From contig JBGPIK010000175.1 in the NCBI GenBank assembly GCA_041484845.1, forward strand, positions 1 through 12,567: 12,567 nucleotides of DNA, in the 5' to 3' direction. Positions 6,107 to 12,545 of this stretch are shown piece by piece (position 1 is the first letter of the stretch; the number at the start of each line of letters is the position of its first letter). Below the pieces are notes generated by a model. The model ran no database searches. It saw only the letters and a list, made by a program, of their open reading frames with translations, and had not been told where the DNA came from. The translations under genes were made by a program, and so were the position numbers. Source of the DNA: JBGPIK01 sp041484845 (GTDB lineage: Bacteria; Desulfobacterota; Binatia; UBA9968).

Positions 6107-6843
6107 TGTTGATCTTCTTCGGGCGGAAATTCGTCGCTGGGAGGAATGTAGTCAGGTCTCTTATGCTCAGGATCTGTGAGGTTGCGGGCGGCTTTACGCC
6201 AGCATAGCGAAAGCTTGTCCCAGTGCTTCATCGCCCGCTCATGCTCCGGCTTGGTAAGGTGCAGCTCTGCAATCTTGTTCAGTGCCGACTCGGCCTCGAA
6301 AACCAAACCGTCAAGCTCGGTCGGTATTGGGTAAGCTTCCGTCGCCCACTGCGCCTCTTTGGCGCTGCGATCGTTGTTGCCAGCAGTCGTCTTGGGCAGA
6401 GTTTTCACTAATCGGTCCATCTCCCCAAGCGTAAGTGTTTTAACCGCTTCCGGTGGTAGCTGCTGCATCACGGACTCGATTTCCGCCATAGGCAGGCGGA
6501 TGAGCTCGCTCGTGACACGCCCGGGCGGAAGGTGGAGCACCTTGGGAAATTTAACTACGACATCAAGGAACCTCATTGACCCGTGAACATGATTCCAACT
6601 CCACCGCCGCGCATTGACAAACGCTTCCCAATTGCCGTGACCGACTTTCATCTTTAGCGCCCTTAAGTGACGCCCCACATGGACCAACGACACTATTGCG
6701 TAGCGCATTTCCCGTTCCGTTTGTGCCGTGAGATCATCGACCCCCAGCTTCAAAAGGTCCTTGATCCCGTAAGGATCTTCGACTTGGGAAAGCCCGGTAT
6801 CTAAATCTTGAGCTTCAATTACTGGTTTTCTACCCCTGCTCAT
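6103..6843 (-). CDS. DUF3102-like protein in the transposition module
   Basis: In this 246-residue soluble protein the segment 46-97 (AIVSLVHVGRHLRALKMKVGHGNW and on through the 'GSMRFLDVVVKFP' part) resembles the DUF3102 pattern 'G..L..vK..lgHG.W..wl......s...a...M'. Such proteins occur in phages and mobile elements, and their HTH-like fold suggests DNA binding; the exact role is unknown. The middle (about 105-150) has the leucine/proline-rich helices typical of partition-like or ParB-adjacent proteins. The C-terminus is acidic. The start at ATG 6843 has a G6 tract 4 bases upstream. The stop overlaps the transposase start (ATGA), so protein levels are tied to the transposase, pointing to a role in transposition or its control. 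Confidence 0.7.
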   Translation of the reverse strand: MSRGRKPVIEAQDLDTGLSQVEDPYGIKDLLKLGVDDLTAQTEREMRYAIVSLVHVGRHLRALKMKVGHGNWEAFVNARRWSWNHVHGSMRFLDVVVKFPKVLHLPPGRVTSELIRLPMAEIESVMQQLPPEAVKTLTLGEMDRLVKTLPKTTAGNNDRSAKEAQWATEAYPIPTELDGLVFEAESALNKIAELHLTKPEHERAMKHWDKLSLCWRKAARNLTDPEHKRPDYIPPSDEFPPEEDQQ

Positions 6844-6862
6844 TACGCCCCCCGATGCCGTT

Positions 6863-6888
6863 CAAAAGTCCGAACAGTCGGACTTTTG
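6863..6888. promoter_or_regulatory. Perfect 10-bp inverted repeat ahead of the transposition module
   Basis: CAAAAGTCCG (6863-6872) and CGGACTTTTG (6879-6888) are exact reverse complements around AACAGT. It lies in the 62-base gap between the zinc-finger gene and the DUF3102-like gene. Each strand gives a GTCCG/CGGAC stem followed by TTTT, so it could be a weak bidirectional terminator or attenuator. The symmetry also suits an operator for a dimeric regulator. Confidence 0.55.
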
Positions 6889-6905
6889 CCCTTTCTATTT
6901 TGTGG

Positions 6906-7151
6906 CTAAAAAAGCCCGAGCCCATAGAGCCCAAGTCCCCTTCTAACGGCGACTTCTCGGAGCCTATAGTTGATGCGAAGCTTCGGCGGCCTTCGTTTTC
7001 GTCCCTTGCGTCGGGAGATAATTTTTGCAGCCTCGACTCTGACTTCAGCGTTGAAGAGATCCTTGCAGCGGTCACTGCAGAAAACCGTGCGATTCCGTCC
7101 TCGCCTTTTTGGCCCGGAAGGGATCTCATCCTCGCAATATCGACAGGCCAT
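6906..7151 (-). CDS. Small zinc-finger protein (81 aa)
   Basis: This is a short basic protein with C3-x2-C6-x18-C25-x3-C29, reading ACRYCEDEIPSG near the start and FCSDRCKDLFNAEV around the second cysteine pair. It continues as an arginine/lysine-rich tail (SRRKGRKRRPP). This is the layout of small treble-clef or MYM/CGNR-like zinc fingers that bind nucleic acids. I prefer ATG 7151, with GGGGG about 9 bases upstream; TTG 7157 would add two residues. It sits inside the early operon just before the palindrome at 6863-6888. A regulatory role is therefore plausible but inferred. The divergent gene at 8527-9207 has a finger with identical cysteine spacing. Confidence 0.7.
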   Translation of the reverse strand: MACRYCEDEIPSGPKRRGRNRTVFCSDRCKDLFNAEVRVEAAKIISRRKGRKRRPPKLRINYRLREVAVRRGLGLYGLGLF

Positions 7152-7283
7152 GCCCAATTACCCCCATTTCTGCGGCCTGGTTCCCCTAGGATTTGCGAAA
7201 CACCGAATTGGCGCTATTACCCTAGCCATCGGAGTAACCGCGTCGTTTTATGGCGAATCTGCCGTTTCGGCGGGTTGCCGCCT

Positions 7284-7817
7284 TCAGACCTTCGCCGAAC
7301 CTTTTGCGGCGCCGGGCGCCCCCTGCTCGGGCTCGCGGGTCGTTTCGAGTTTAATCGAGTCAAGCGACGGGATATCGGAGACGATCTGGTCAACGTGATT
7401 TTTAAGATCGACCGGCAGCGCCTCCCGGTTTCTTTGGAGCACGTCAAGCAGATCATCGATCATTTTCATTGCCCGTTGGCACGAGCGGGTGATATTGCGG
7501 ACCGATCTCAGATTGTCTCGCACAAACAGATCAGGCGAATTAGATATATCGGCATCCAACGAAAACGATGTTCCGGTCCTGCGGCGCAGCCTCCCAGTCG
7601 GGTCGGTCCAAGACGCACTCATTTGAATTCGGTCGCGCGCCTGCTGATCGATGGCGCAGATCTTGCTCCGTGCTTCTCGTAAAACTTTCCTCATCCCCGA
7701 CGGCAAACTGTCAAAGTGGCGCTGCTTCCGCTCGGCCTCTTTGCGTTGAAATTCTCCAGCCCGCGCAATTCGGTCGGCTTCGTCTTGCTCGGTAGCTGAT
7801 CGTTTTTTCTCTTCCAT
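7284..7817 (-). CDS. Hypothetical charged, mostly helical protein (177 aa)
   Basis: The family is not recognised. The first 40 residues are a charged helix rich in E, K and R (EEKKRSATEQDEADR). The middle has an arginine-rich turn (TGRLRRRTGTSF, about 74-85). Residues about 101-150 form a second helical part (NLRSVRNITRSCQRAMKMIDDLLDVLQ). There is no signal peptide, membrane segment or metal motif. The start at ATG 7817 is fixed by AAAGGAG at 7824-7830 with a 6-base spacer; an upstream in-frame TTG (7844) overlaps the previous stop and is less likely. By position in Mu-like early regions it could be an accessory DNA-binding or host-takeover protein, but nothing in the sequence proves this. 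Confidence 0.65.
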   Translation of the reverse strand: MEEKKRSATEQDEADRIARAGEFQRKEAERKQRHFDSLPSGMRKVLREARSKICAIDQQARDRIQMSASWTDPTGRLRRRTGTSFSLDADISNSPDLFVRDNLRSVRNITRSCQRAMKMIDDLLDVLQRNREALPVDLKNHVDQIVSDIPSLDSIKLETTREPEQGAPGAAKGSAKV

Positions 7818-7834
7818 TCCAGACTCCTTTCCGG

Positions 7835-7972
7835 TTAGTGCCAATAATTCATAGCGAAGGCAGGCGCGGCGAGAAAGAATAGCGCCGCGCCGATCGGGTG
7901 GAGAAACCCTAGCCCCGCCATGCCCGTCATCCGCTCATACCAGGTGACGGGAGACTGAAAAGCCTTCATCAT
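7835..7972 (-). CDS. Small one-helix membrane protein (45 aa)
   Basis: This short protein has a polar N-terminus (MMKAFQSPVTWYERMTG) and then a continuous hydrophobic stretch of about 25 residues (MAGLGFLHPIGAALFFLAAP and onward), ending NYWH. One transmembrane helix is expected. GGAGG precedes the paired ATG codons (7972 and 7969), and the gene overlaps the previous stop as ATGATGA, so it is coupled to the small HTH gene. Small membrane proteins in phage early regions may affect the host envelope or cell division, but I recognise no family. Confidence 0.55.
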   Translation of the reverse strand: MMKAFQSPVTWYERMTGMAGLGFLHPIGAALFFLAAPAFAMNYWH

Positions 7973-8157
7973 GCCTGCCTCCAGAAACGTTCGGCGAACT
8001 CTGCGACGGCATCTTCGACGAAGAGCCAATCGTCGCCGCATCGCACGGCGCCGAGGTGTTCTCGGCAGGTGACCAGCTTAGCCTCGGAGCATCCGAGGCG
8101 TTGCATTACTTCGACTGCGGTCATCAACGCCCCGCCAGGGGCAACCGGTTTATCCAT
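7969..8157 (-). CDS. Small HTH protein, excisionase-like (62 aa)
   Basis: The core 'MTAVEVMQRLGCSEAKLVTC' followed by 'REHLGAVRCGDDWLFVEDAVAEF' follows the HTH_17/excisionase pattern (helix, turn, recognition helix, short wing 'W.f..dav..f'). Such proteins bind and bend DNA at attachment or operator sites. The start at ATG 8157 has GGAG with an 8-base spacer and overlaps the preceding HTH gene by 8 bases; a later in-frame ATG (M12) begins right at the domain. Its two cysteines (C23 and C31) fall within and just after the HTH and do not form a metal motif. The wing is reduced and there is no long basic tail, so it is a minimal domain. Confidence 0.65.
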   Translation of the reverse strand: MDKPVAPGGALMTAVEVMQRLGCSEAKLVTCREHLGAVRCGDDWLFVEDAVAEFAERFWRQA

Positions 8158-8461
8158 CGCGAGACTCCGACGATCTCTTAAAACTGCGCCGTTGTGTCTT
8201 TCTTCGGCGACGATTGCGCTCGGCGAGAAATCGCAAGACTTCAGATCTCGAGAACAGTCTCATCTGCCCGCCGTGATAGCCGATCCGGTTGCCCACGCGG
8301 ATGGCGTCGAGCTTGCCGGCACGGCACCACTTAAAAATGCAGGTGTGTGACACTCCGGCTATCGCCTGCACTTCCGCGCTCGTGAGAAAGGTCTTTCCCC
8401 CACCAACTTGCGGCCCGTTGCCACGATCTGCTATAAGTGGTTTCTGCGATTTTTGTAACAT
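8150..8461 (-). CDS. Excisionase/MerR-type HTH protein, first gene of the early operon
   Basis: In this 103-residue protein residues 25-80 fit the HTH_17 pattern: FLTSAEVQAIAGVSHTCIFK, then WCRAGKLDAIRVGNRIG, then a strand and helix (RLFSRSEVLRFLAE). There is an extra turn (YHGGQM) compared with the usual form. A strongly basic tail (RNRRRRKTQRR) should add non-specific DNA affinity. As the promoter-proximal gene of the transposition operon it occupies the place of Mu Ner or another early regulator. There is no Shine-Dalgarno sequence before ATG 8461. A good -35 (TTGACA) with a modest -10 predicts a transcript starting at or next to the ATG, so it may be leaderless. Confidence 0.8.
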   Translation of the reverse strand: MLQKSQKPLIADRGNGPQVGGGKTFLTSAEVQAIAGVSHTCIFKWCRAGKLDAIRVGNRIGYHGGQMRLFSRSEVLRFLAERNRRRRKTQRRSFKRSSESRDG

Positions 8462-8522
8462 GAGTGCAACTTAGCAAAGTGCGATTCTACTGTCAACCGC
8501 AATTTTGCCGTTTGAGTGCAAC
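8461..8522. promoter_or_regulatory. Direct repeat TGAGTGCAAC x2, candidate operators
   Basis: TGAGTGCAAC occurs at 8461-8470 and 8513-8522, with start points 52 bp apart, close to five helical turns. A partial copy of the core (AGTGC) lies at 8478-8482. The first copy covers the start codon edge and part of the -10 of the leftward operon. The second copy ends 4 bases before the ATG of the rightward gene. The layout suits one regulator controlling both divergent genes. Confidence 0.5.
8468..8496 (-). promoter_or_regulatory. Leftward early promoter candidate
   Basis: On the minus strand TTGACA (8496-8491) is a perfect -35. A 17-base spacer leads to TAAGTT (8473-8468), a 3-of-6 match to the -10. 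The first base of the gene (ATG 8461) lies 7 bases beyond the -10, implying a leaderless or nearly leaderless mRNA. The -10 overlaps one copy of the TGAGTGCAAC repeat. Confidence 0.45.
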
Positions 8523-8526
8523 ACGC

Positions 8527-9207
8527 ATGAAAAATGCAGCGAGCAGGGAGAACCTTCACGCCCAGCATCTAAAATGGGCGATCGAGTTTTGTGAACAAAG
8601 CCCGGGTATGTTTGGATGGGAAGGCCCCGATCAGATCAGACACCGTTTTTATGAATTCGTCAGGGACAGCAACCTACAGGGAGACGACTACGCTCTCTAT
8701 CACATCGACAACCTCACCGGGCCGCCTGAAGAATTTTTAAAAGCCATCACGCCGGAGCGCATGGAGGCCGAGCGCAAGAATTTTGGCGACGTCCTGTCCC
8801 GAGTCGCCGAAGAGAATGGTTTCCTAAAGCTAGAGTTAGGCAAGGGGACCTCGTCGGCTTCGATGGTTCTACGAGCGGTGACGGAGGCACACCCGTTTCA
8901 GCTCATTTTCACGACTGGATTAAACCCCGTCATCCAGGCCCTATGGTTGCACATCCTCTATTCCCGGCGCGAGGAATGCCGGATTCGAAGGTGTGAAAAT
9001 TGTGGTCGCATTTTTCTCCGTGAGGGCAAGAAGCCAAGAGTCGGCGATCGGGCTTATTGTAGTACGAGCTGCACAAGAGCAGCGGTGACAAAGAGATATC
9101 TTGAGGAGCGCAAGGCAAAAGCAGACGCCGCCAAAGAATCACCGGCAACCGTTAAGTCCAAGCCCGCGCGCGCGCCGAAAACTAAAATCCGCAAACCGAG
9201 GAAGTGA
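8527..9207 (+). CDS. Hypothetical protein with C-terminal zinc finger, divergent from the early operon
   Basis: This 226-residue protein has an uncharacterised helical N-terminal part of about 150 residues and a C-terminal C156-x2-C159-x18-C178-x3-C182 finger (CENCGRIFLREGK, then AYCSTSCTRAA). The tail is very basic (KSKPARAPKTKIRKPRK). The finger resembles the CGNR-type 'C..CG..F........yCS..C...' pattern seen in nucleic-acid-binding and regulator-like proteins. The divergent position next to the early promoter is where Mu keeps its repressor, but no HTH is seen, so repressor function is only a guess. I chose ATG 8527; GTG 8464 would add 21 residues through the operator region and has no support. 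No Shine-Dalgarno sequence precedes either start. Confidence 0.75.
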   Translation: MKNAASRENLHAQHLKWAIEFCEQSPGMFGWEGPDQIRHRFYEFVRDSNLQGDDYALYHIDNLTGPPEEFLKAITPERMEAERKNFGDVLSRVAEENGFLKLELGKGTSSASMVLRAVTEAHPFQLIFTTGLNPVIQALWLHILYSRREECRIRRCENCGRIFLREGKKPRVGDRAYCSTSCTRAAVTKRYLEERKAKADAAKESPATVKSKPARAPKTKIRKPRK

Positions 9208-9289
9208 TAGAGAGTCTGCAAAGGAGAAAGCGCCACGCTCGTCGAAAATCTTCCATGTAGCCATTAAACGCTTTCAGTGAGGCACAACC

Positions 9290-10141
9290 ATGAAGCTCGC
9301 CGTCCTGATGCTCACACTCTTCGTCGCAATTCCTGCCCTCGCACAGGACATTTACAAATGGAAAGATGAAAAAGGCCAGTGGCACTTTTCGCAGACGCCC
9401 CCAGCTGCAGCTGTGCGCGATGCTTCGACGATAAAGGACAATTCGTTACCGGAGAAAATGAAAACAGATGAGCCCTGCATCCCATTCAAGGTTGGAGAGA
9501 CGCGGACGCCCAAAGCAATCTCTCCGTCAACAGAAACGCCGCAGATCTCATTGAAAGACATTCAGATCAAACTAATCGAGAAGGGATCGGATTGGACGCG
9601 ATTTTCATGGCAAGCAAAGATCGTCAGCACGTCGGCTGTGCGGGAGAGGGTCGCGGCAAGATTGACGCTTTACGATTGTTCTGGTTTCCCGGTCATCCAA
9701 GATGAAACGAGGATAGAGCCGGTCGCCCCTGGCGGCGAGTTATCGGTTGGCGGCCGGCCTTACATATCAGGCGCGGGCGCTCTTACGGTCGGGCGATTCA
9801 CTCTCGGCGCCGGCGCGCTCAAACCCTCGCCAGAAACTCAGGCGGTGAGATTCGAAACAATTCCAGACGTCCGAGTCCTGTGGACGAGATTTGAGCAAAG
9901 CGGACCTTCTGAGATTAGCCTTATCGGCGAAGTGTTCAACGCCGGGCTAGCAAAGGCGCGAAACGTGCAGATCCGTTACATGGTAAACACGAAAGAAAAT
10001 GTCAAACTCGTCGAGGGAAAACAAGCCACGAGCCCGGCCGATATCGAGCCCGGCGCAAGCGCCATTTTCAAGACGCGCATCGCAGCGCTTCAATACCTCG
10101 CCGGCCATACGGCGTCCACGGAAGTGGAGTTTTTAAAGTAG
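9290..10141 (+). CDS. Secreted DUF4124-domain protein with C-terminal FxLYD-like domain
   Basis: This is a 283-residue exported protein. The signal peptide is MKLAVLMLTLFVAIPALA, with cleavage probably before or after Q19. It is followed at once by the DUF4124 signature 'DIYKWKDEKGQWHFSQTPP', a short beta domain typical of periplasmic proteins of Gram-negative bacteria. Residues about 85-175 form a beta-rich section with the second cysteine (LYDCSG). Residues about 195-283 resemble an FxLYD-type Ig-like domain ('LIGEVFNAGLAKARNVQIRY', then a 'V.pGasaiFk' part). The two mature cysteines could form a disulfide. GAGG precedes ATG 9290 by about 8 bases. The function is unknown. It looks like a chromosomal or moron gene rather than a phage structural gene. 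Confidence 0.8.
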   Translation: MKLAVLMLTLFVAIPALAQDIYKWKDEKGQWHFSQTPPAAAVRDASTIKDNSLPEKMKTDEPCIPFKVGETRTPKAISPSTETPQISLKDIQIKLIEKGSDWTRFSWQAKIVSTSAVRERVAARLTLYDCSGFPVIQDETRIEPVAPGGELSVGGRPYISGAGALTVGRFTLGAGALKPSPETQAVRFETIPDVRVLWTRFEQSGPSEISLIGEVFNAGLAKARNVQIRYMVNTKENVKLVEGKQATSPADIEPGASAIFKTRIAALQYLAGHTASTEVEFLK

Positions 10142-10221
10142 CGCTCCGGTCTCCGCCTTTTCTCGGCGTTCACTGCGGTCTACTTTTTCATACCAAAATC
10201 GGACTCGACTTTTTATCCGTA

Positions 10222-10227
10222 CATAAT
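10222..10227 (+). promoter_or_regulatory. -10 candidate (CATAAT) for the HTH/tape-measure pair
   Basis: CATAAT matches the -10 consensus at 5 of 6 positions and lies 12 bases before ATG 10240. No good -35 is seen at 16-18 bases upstream (TCGGAC is the nearest). Transcription from here would give a 5' leader of only a few bases, and no Shine-Dalgarno sequence precedes the ATG. This resembles the start of the leftward HTH gene. Confidence 0.3.
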
Positions 10228-10239
10228 TACACTGCGTGC

Positions 10240-10446
10240 ATGGAAAACGAGGACTTGCCAAAAAGACAAAATTTGACAGTCCGCGAAGTCGCTGCGTTTT
10301 TGCATGTCTCACTTCGTTCGATCTATAACCTGGTCAGCGAGGGCTCGCTTCCGCATGTTCGCATCGGGCGCGTGATCAGGATACCACGTGACAATTTTTT
10401 TGCTTGGTATCAGGACCTGCAAAGGGAAGAGCAATGTCGGACGTAA
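10240..10446 (+). CDS. Excisionase-like HTH protein (HTH_17, 68 aa)
   Basis: This is a near-complete HTH_17/excisionase domain: LTVREVAAFLHVSLRSIYNL (12-31), then VSEGSLPHVRIGRVIRIPRD with the usual basic wing, and FFAWYQD as the closing helix. Proteins of this type act as recombination directionality factors or small transcription regulators. It is preceded by a -10-like CATAAT and no Shine-Dalgarno sequence. Its last 13 bases overlap the start of the tape-measure-like gene, so the two are co-transcribed and probably translationally coupled. A DNA-binding switch directly controlling or accompanying a tail-type gene is unusual. Confidence 0.85.
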   Translation: MENEDLPKRQNLTVREVAAFLHVSLRSIYNLVSEGSLPHVRIGRVIRIPRDNFFAWYQDLQREEQCRT

Positions 10447-12506
10447 ACTTCACCATCGCTTTTAACTCCAACGGCGACGTGGTGTTGAAAAACATCACGA
10501 ACGCCGTCAATGAGACCAAGGGCGCTTTCGCCGGATCCGCGCCGAGCTTCGAAGTGCCCGCGAATGCGATCGAAGCGTTGCGGCGAAGAGGACTTGGCGC
10601 CCGCCAGGCTCTTGGAATGCTGGCGAGCACCGTCGGCGGCATGGGAGAGGCCGGCCATATTGCGGCCAGTGGCTTGATCACCGCGACGGCGGGAGTGGGG
10701 ATAATCGGGATCGGCGTAGCGACTGCGGCCACGGCCGTCGCTCTTTTAGTGGAGCATTTTCACGCCGCAAAGGACGCTGCGGAGCATTTTCGCCAAGCGG
10801 TCAGAACCGGAGACCTCGGGTTTTTCGCGACTGAAATAGACAAATCCGACCAGAAGCTAGTGAGCCTCACGGCAGATCTCGATGCGCTCCGACGCGGGCA
10901 GGCGGGCGGCGACGACTTTTGGAACCGGTTTACTCTTTCAGCCGATCGCGCGGCTACCAAGCAGCGCCAGATCGGTGAGACCGAGGCCGAGAAGGCAAAA
11001 GCTGTGGCCGCGCAGCAGGGTATTCTGGCGAAGAGTTTTCAGGAGACCGGCCTCCAAATCGAATTCCAGACTGCCGCCATTGGACAAAATTCCGCCGAGC
11101 AGGAACGCCTCGCTGGCGATCTGAGGCTCGTGACAGCCTTCCAGCGTGGGCTTAAAGATGCGTCGCGGGAAACTAAGGACGCCTTTATTGCAATAAACGA
11201 CGCGAACATGAGCGGGAAGATCGGCGAGTCCAATCACGGCCTGCAGCAGCAGATAGACCTCCTGAAAGCGGCCGATGATCCGCTAAAGCAGATAGAAATC
11301 GAAATCAACGCCCTGAAGCGCGGCGCCGGACCGGAGGAAACCGCAAGATTAGACTTTCTGAAAAGGCTCAAGGACGACGCGAAAAACGCAGCCGACGGTA
11401 TGCCCATCCTAACTAAAGCTCTTGCCGACGTGGGCGTCAGCGCGACGATGCCGAAGACGCAACTGGATGCTTTCGCGACGGCGGAATTTGAGTTGGAGCG
11501 GAAATTTCAGAGCGGCGCGATGAGCGCGCGCGAGTACTCGAAGGCGCTCGAGGAGGTTGGACGCAGCGCGGCGTCGCCGCAGGAAAAGCCGTTTGTAGAC
11601 GCGATCGCGAGCTTCAAAACTCAGATGGACGATCTGGCGCGCGGGCCGACGGCGCAGGTCTTCGACGTTTGGTCCGGAAAGATGATCACTCTTAGCGGCG
11701 GCTTTGAGGCGATGGACGCCGGGCTGAAGAAGTTTAAGGAGGATCTGCGTACGGCCTTCGGCGACGAGATTCCGGCCAGCTTGCAGGGCGCATTCTCAAA
11801 AGTGGAGAGTTCGTTCAAGCAGATCAGCGACGAAAAACTCTACATCAAAGCAGACGGCTCCCAGGCGATTAGCGAGGCCGAGAGAGTTAAAAACGAGCTG
11901 AACAGCATCCACGACAAGATCGTGTCCATCAATGTCGCGGGACCAGGGGCGCTCGGAAACAACAGTTTTTCTTTCGATCCGGCCACCGGCTTTCGGGCCT
12001 TGCAGGGCAACTACCAGGCTGGGAACATCATGCTCGATGTGATGGCGTCAGGTTCCCCGACGATGTCCTTCTCCGATTACTTTAAATCCTACGCGCCGGG
12101 CGTGGTCTCCAATTTTGCCAATACCGCTTCTTCAAACAACATCAATATGGGGACGAATCTTTCCCTCGCGGGAGACCTAATGAAGCGATATTTGGACGAC
12201 AAATGGTATCAACAGTGGACTATAGGACTCGGTGGCGCGTGGACCGCGACATCGGACCCGGTCGCAATGGAGATCAGCACTCTTCAGTCACTTTTATTCG
12301 GCTCTGGAGGAAAGGGCGGTTTGATGTCGGCATCGACGCCTGGCGGTGGAAATGGTGGCGGCGGCGGTGGCGGATCGGTAATTAACATCGATCTCAGTCA
12401 TGCGAGTTTGAGCGCCGATTTTCTCGACAAGGAACTCATCCCGCGGCTGGAGTCCCTGCTTGCTCGCACGACGGGCCAGTCTCCGACAACTAGGGTCCTA
12501 AACTAA
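10434..12506 (+). CDS. Phage tail tape-measure-like protein (690 aa)
   Basis: The start at ATG 10434 is preceded by AAAGGGAAG; an in-frame upstream GTG-type start (10404) lies inside the HTH gene and is less likely. Features in order: a short beta-like N-terminus (FTIAFNSNGDVVLKN); a long hydrophobic segment (about 75-107, HIAASGLITATAGVG through ATAVALLVEHF) that could span a membrane; helical, alanine- and glutamine-rich coiled-coil-like stretches (about 110-335 and 350-480); a beta-rich part; then a glycine run (637-647). The C-terminus is 'SVINIDLSHASLSADFLDKE' plus 'LIPRLESLLARTTG', the type of ending I know from tail tape-measure and tail-assembly proteins. In siphophages and myophages such proteins set tail length and help DNA entry. 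The identification is by architecture rather than by a diagnostic motif. It may be the first gene of a structural block continuing beyond the window. Confidence 0.6.
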   Translation: MSDVNFTIAFNSNGDVVLKNITNAVNETKGAFAGSAPSFEVPANAIEALRRRGLGARQALGMLASTVGGMGEAGHIAASGLITATAGVGIIGIGVATAATAVALLVEHFHAAKDAAEHFRQAVRTGDLGFFATEIDKSDQKLVSLTADLDALRRGQAGGDDFWNRFTLSADRAATKQRQIGETEAEKAKAVAAQQGILAKSFQETGLQIEFQTAAIGQNSAEQERLAGDLRLVTAFQRGLKDASRETKDAFIAINDANMSGKIGESNHGLQQQIDLLKAADDPLKQIEIEINALKRGAGPEETARLDFLKRLKDDAKNAADGMPILTKALADVGVSATMPKTQLDAFATAEFELERKFQSGAMSAREYSKALEEVGRSAASPQEKPFVDAIASFKTQMDDLARGPTAQVFDVWSGKMITLSGGFEAMDAGLKKFKEDLRTAFGDEIPASLQGAFSKVESSFKQISDEKLYIKADGSQAISEAERVKNELNSIHDKIVSINVAGPGALGNNSFSFDPATGFRALQGNYQAGNIMLDVMASGSPTMSFSDYFKSYAPGVVSNFANTASSNNINMGTNLSLAGDLMKRYLDDKWYQQWTIGLGGAWTATSDPVAMEISTLQSLLFGSGGKGGLMSASTPGGGNGGGGGGGSVINIDLSHASLSADFLDKELIPRLESLLARTTGQSPTTRVLN

Positions 12507-12517
12507 TGGAGTTTCCG

Positions 12518-12545
12518 ATCTCTGATCTCTGACCTCTGACCTCTG
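12518..12545 (+). repeat. Heptamer tandem repeat, four units
   Basis: ATCTCTG at 12518 and 12525 is followed by ACCTCTG at 12532 and 12539, so four 7-base units differ at one position. It begins 12 bases after the tape-measure-like stop codon and lies before a possible ATG at 12552 at the very edge of the window. It is a simple-sequence tract liable to slippage. Confidence 0.7.

Larger units (their letters stand above)
651..8526 (-). mobile_element. Early region of a Mu-like transposable phage or derived element
   Basis: The gene order HTH regulators, accessory genes, MuA-like transposase, MuB-like ATPase, accessory genes, GemA-like protein, all on one strand with short gaps and overlaps, follows the left (early) part of Mu-like phages. 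The control region at 8462-8526 is the likely operon start. I could not locate element ends: no terminal inverted repeats or target-site duplication could be identified by eye. The limits given are therefore those of the operon, not of the element. Confidence 0.75.

Noticed and set aside
3114..7240. The 13-base word GAGTAACCGCGTC occurs on the minus strand near 3120-3132 and on the plus strand near 7228-7240.
   Set aside because: A shared 13-mer somewhere in 12.5 kb on either strand is expected by chance, and the flanks do not match.
6855..7682. Long plus-strand open frame (275 codons) antisense to the DUF3102/zinc-finger/177-residue genes.
   Set aside because: No start signal and no protein-like pattern. 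The minus strand here has well-placed starts, a zinc finger and operon structure.
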